A stretch of 64,000 nucleotides of DNA from Mycobacterium kansasii ATCC 12478 (GTDB taxonomy: Bacteria; Actinomycetota; Actinomycetes; Mycobacteriales; Mycobacteriaceae), in contig NC_022663.1 in assembly GCF_000157895.3 (NCBI RefSeq), positions 4,092,001 through 4,156,000 of the forward strand. Reading direction: 5' to 3'. A program made the position numbers and the translations under genes. Numbering within the stretch: position 1 is the first letter of the stretch; each line of letters opens with the position of its first letter. The notes under the pieces were generated by a model, which worked only from the letters and a program-made list of their open reading frames with translations, made no database searches and had not been told where the DNA came from. Shown here in pieces: positions 62,269 through 64,000 of the stretch.

Positions 62269-62700
62269 ATGCCCGCCAATACGAAGGTTTCGGCGCTCGA
62301 CCATGCGATGCATGTTGCTCATACGTGGGTTAACGAAGTGGCCAATGAATTCGACACCGATGATCGCGAGTTCGCCTATGGAGTGCTGCGGGCATGGCTG
62401 CATACACTTCGGGATCGGCTTCCAGTGGAGGCAGCTGCGCACTTTGCGGCCCAACTGCCGGACCTGATCAGGGGCGTCTTCTACGCGGGCTGGGATCCTG
62501 GCGGCGTCCCGGTGAAGTACAACGCTGAGGCCTATATCGCCCGGTTTGCCCGTGAGGCGAACATCTCCCACAAGGACGTCGACAAGGCGGCTGGTGCGGT
62601 TACCGCCGCGTTACTGCATTTCCTGCCACCGGCCCAGGTGGCCAAGGCTCTGGATCAGCTCCCGAACGAAATCCGGGTGCTGCTGCAGCCCCAGGCATAG
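62269..62700 (+). CDS. DUF2267 protein
   Basis: 143 residues from ATG at 62269, with GCGAGGAGGTAGTC upstream. All-helical; DUF2267 signature VLRAWLHTLRDRLPVEAAAH near residue 40 and LPDLIRGVFYAGWDPGGVPV near 65. No known function; often beside stress or universal stress genes. Candidate DosR control by the box upstream. Confidence 0.85.
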   Translation: MPANTKVSALDHAMHVAHTWVNEVANEFDTDDREFAYGVLRAWLHTLRDRLPVEAAAHFAAQLPDLIRGVFYAGWDPGGVPVKYNAEAYIARFAREANISHKDVDKAAGAVTAALLHFLPPAQVAKALDQLPNEIRVLLQPQA

Positions 62701-62786
62701 CCGCGGCAGAACTTCAGCTGCGCATAGAATTCTGGGTCGGAAGTACTTCATCGCTGACCGTCGAGCTTGGTCGATCGAAGCGCCGA

Positions 62787-63179
62787 TCAACATTCGGCAG
62801 CTGGCGTAGGCGTATGTCTTCCGTCGGTGAGCCGCACGACATATGTGCGGTCGGCACGATGATACTCAACCGTGCCGCCCTCGACGATCATCCCAACCAG
62901 CGCATTGCCGTCCTCGAAGAAGTACGCGTCGCCTTCTTGGCGCATGGAATCGATGTGGCAACCGGGCACAATCACGACGCTCCTGCGGGGATCATCGGTA
63001 AGGACCAGGATCCTCGCACCGCGTTCCACCGCTGTCTTCGCCGTTGCGTTCTGCCCCGCCTTCCTGGCTACGGGGTGCGCTACGGCCTTCTTTGCTTTGG
63101 CGGTCGTCTTCTTGACGGCGGTCTTCTTGGCGCTCGTCTTCTTCTGCGGCTTCTGTTGTTCCGTGGCGTGCTCAGCCAT
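62787..63179 (-). CDS. Lys/Ala-rich tail protein with small beta domain
   Basis: 130 residues with GAGAGGAAAACACCA before the ATG. Residues 1-48 are Lys/Ala-rich repeats (KKTSAKKTAVKKTTAKAKKA), as in the tails of HupB/Lsr2-like or histone-H1-like proteins, and likely bind DNA or RNA. Residues 50-125 form a compact beta-type domain (ARILVLTDDPRRSVVIVPG, DAYFFEDGNALVGMIVEGG). The combination is not recognised. A nucleoid or RNA-associated role is inferred from the tail. Confidence 0.75.
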   Translation of the reverse strand: MAEHATEQQKPQKKTSAKKTAVKKTTAKAKKAVAHPVARKAGQNATAKTAVERGARILVLTDDPRRSVVIVPGCHIDSMRQEGDAYFFEDGNALVGMIVEGGTVEYHRADRTYVVRLTDGRHTPTPAAEC

Positions 63180-63347
63180 TGGTGTTTTCCTCTCTATGAA
63201 TCACCGGTTGCTGTAATGACACAATGTCGCCGCGGCCACGCCGCTGTTCATTCCTCATCCAGAAGCGTTGTCGGACAACACATTAGTGTTCTCCTGTACC
63301 CGCCTGAAGCCCCTTCGGCGCACCTGTTCGACGACCCGGACGACTGG

Positions 63348-63515
63348 CTAGCTTGGCGGAACGTGTTCCCCGGGACGTGGACATTCGCCGGGAACATGGA
63401 TGAGGACTGCGCTGTCTTCGGACGTTGCGGCTTGGCCGCGGCGATGCACGGTGATGTAGAGCCATCCGGCTTCAATCGGCTGTTTGCAGCGTGCGCATTG
63501 CGGGTGGGCAACCAT
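63348..63515 (-). CDS. 55-residue zinc-finger-like protein
   Basis: ATG at 63515 with GAGGAGCAT right upstream. It reads MVAHPQCARCKQPIEAGWLY, then a strand (ITVHRRG), a further Cys in HVPGECPRPGEH and a TAG stop. The CxxC pair with a later Cys and several His could form one small zinc site. Not recognised by name; short, but the binding site, spacing and codon use are good. It sits 100 bp downstream of the hrp1-like gene on the same strand. Confidence 0.65.
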   Translation of the reverse strand: MVAHPQCARCKQPIEAGWLYITVHRRGQAATSEDSAVLIHVPGECPRPGEHVPPS

Positions 63516-63618
63516 ATGCTCCTCACTTCCCAGGCCTCACTGTGTCCACCATCGGTTCACGGGTGGGCGACTTCCCGTCTTCGATGAACACTCATGGCTT
63601 GCCATCTGCTCCGAGGGG

Positions 63619-64000
63619 TCAGCGACTGGTGATCGCTTGCTGTGCGCAGATCGCTTTGACGAATTGGGCTATTGCGTGTTCCGGTAAGTGCCGGGCGATG
63701 TCGGCTTCGGAGACGATGCCCACCAGCCGGTGATCCTCGATGACCGGCAGCCGTCGCACCTGATGCTCTTCCATCACGTTGAGCATCCCTTCGATGCTGG
63801 CGTCGGCCTCGACATGATAGGTGCTGCCCTGGGCCAGTTCGCTGGCGGTCATCGTGTTCGGGTCGTGGCCGGCGGCAATGCATTTGGTGACGATGTCGCG
63901 GTCGGTGATCATGCCGTGCAGGCGGTCGTCGTCCCCGCAGATCGGCAGGGCGCCCACCCCCAGATCACGCATGTGCCGGGCCGCAGCGGCGAGGGTCTCA
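63619..64000 (-). CDS. hrp1: CBS-domain protein Hrp1 (Rv2626c-like), 5' end outside window
   Basis: The last 126 residues are visible and the frame is open at the right edge. CBS pair: MRDLGVGALPICGDDDRLHG with GMITDRDIVTKCIAAGHDPN, then EEHQVRRLPVIEDHRLVGIV and SEADIARHLPEHAIAQFVKA, nearly the same as Rv2626c. Hrp1 is a strongly hypoxia-induced DosR protein of unknown ligand, partly secreted. In M. tuberculosis Rv2626c sits near Rv2630-Rv2631 (archease-RtcB), so this region joins two DosR loci. Confidence 0.9.
   Translation of the reverse strand, partial: ETLAAAARHMRDLGVGALPICGDDDRLHGMITDRDIVTKCIAAGHDPNTMTASELAQGSTYHVEADASIEGMLNVMEEHQVRRLPVIEDHRLVGIVSEADIARHLPEHAIAQFVKAICAQQAITSR

Noticed and set aside
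63248..63526. 92-codon minus-strand frame after hrp1
   Set aside because: The zinc-finger gene in another frame of the same strand has the better ribosome site and motif.

Overview
The window is high-GC actinobacterial DNA. Gene content and order point to a slow-growing, non-tuberculous Mycobacterium. From about 1 to 37.7 kb the genes follow the order of the M. tuberculosis Rv0537c-Rv0566c segment: menE, pitA, menB, fadD8, menC, bpoC, menD, mgtA, menG, menJ, grcC1, htpX, gpdA1 and a YajQ-family gene, then tRNA-Tyr. Orthologue names are recalled from knowledge of these families; no search was run, and the species is not resolved.

0-27 kb is a conserved core built around menaquinone. menE and menB lie on the minus strand. 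menC, a BpoC hydrolase, menD, menG and the long-chain prenyl diphosphate synthase grcC1 lie on the plus strand, with the menaquinone reductase menJ divergent from grcC1. PitA phosphate transport, FadD8, an amidohydrolase, the mannosyltransferase MgtA and the membrane protease HtpX are interleaved. The VapBC3 pair that sits between menB and fadD8 in M. tuberculosis is absent; a deazaflavin-type nitroreductase gene lies there instead. The Rv0560c methyltransferase next to menJ is also absent.

27-37 kb is the same backbone carrying accessory insertions: a decayed hicB antitoxin gene, a tandem pair of SulP transporters whose upstream regions are also duplicated, an unusual membrane-anchored trypsin-like protease with a C-terminal zinc ribbon, and a RES/Xre (MbcTA-type) toxin-antitoxin pair with a clear dyad operator. 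Two copies of one 56-bp palindrome-ended element lie just after the stop codons of fadD8 and of the YajQ gene.

37.7-54 kb is accessory: a DUF523/TudS-like protein, an F420-type oxidoreductase, a mycofactocin-type SDR, a cation/proton antiporter with DUF4396, a second SDR, DUF2784, a PF10118 hydrolase, a CYP135-like P450, an FAD monooxygenase with a palindromic operator, the Leloir pair galT-galK, a SpoIIAA-like protein and a MerR regulator. Gene fragments (DUF998, VOC) mark decay.

54.5-64 kb looks like a dormancy island. It holds a DUF1918 protein and NrdZ (Rv0569-Rv0570), a ribosome-hibernation factor (Rv0079 type), a minus-strand operon of phosphoribosyltransferase-hydrolase (Rv0571c), archease, RtcB RNA ligase and PhoU, then DUF2267, a histone-tail-like protein, a 55-residue zinc-finger protein and the CBS protein Hrp1. 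Degenerate DosR-type boxes precede several of these units. The grouping would give one hypoxia programme covering B12-dependent dNTP synthesis, ribosome silencing and RNA repair.
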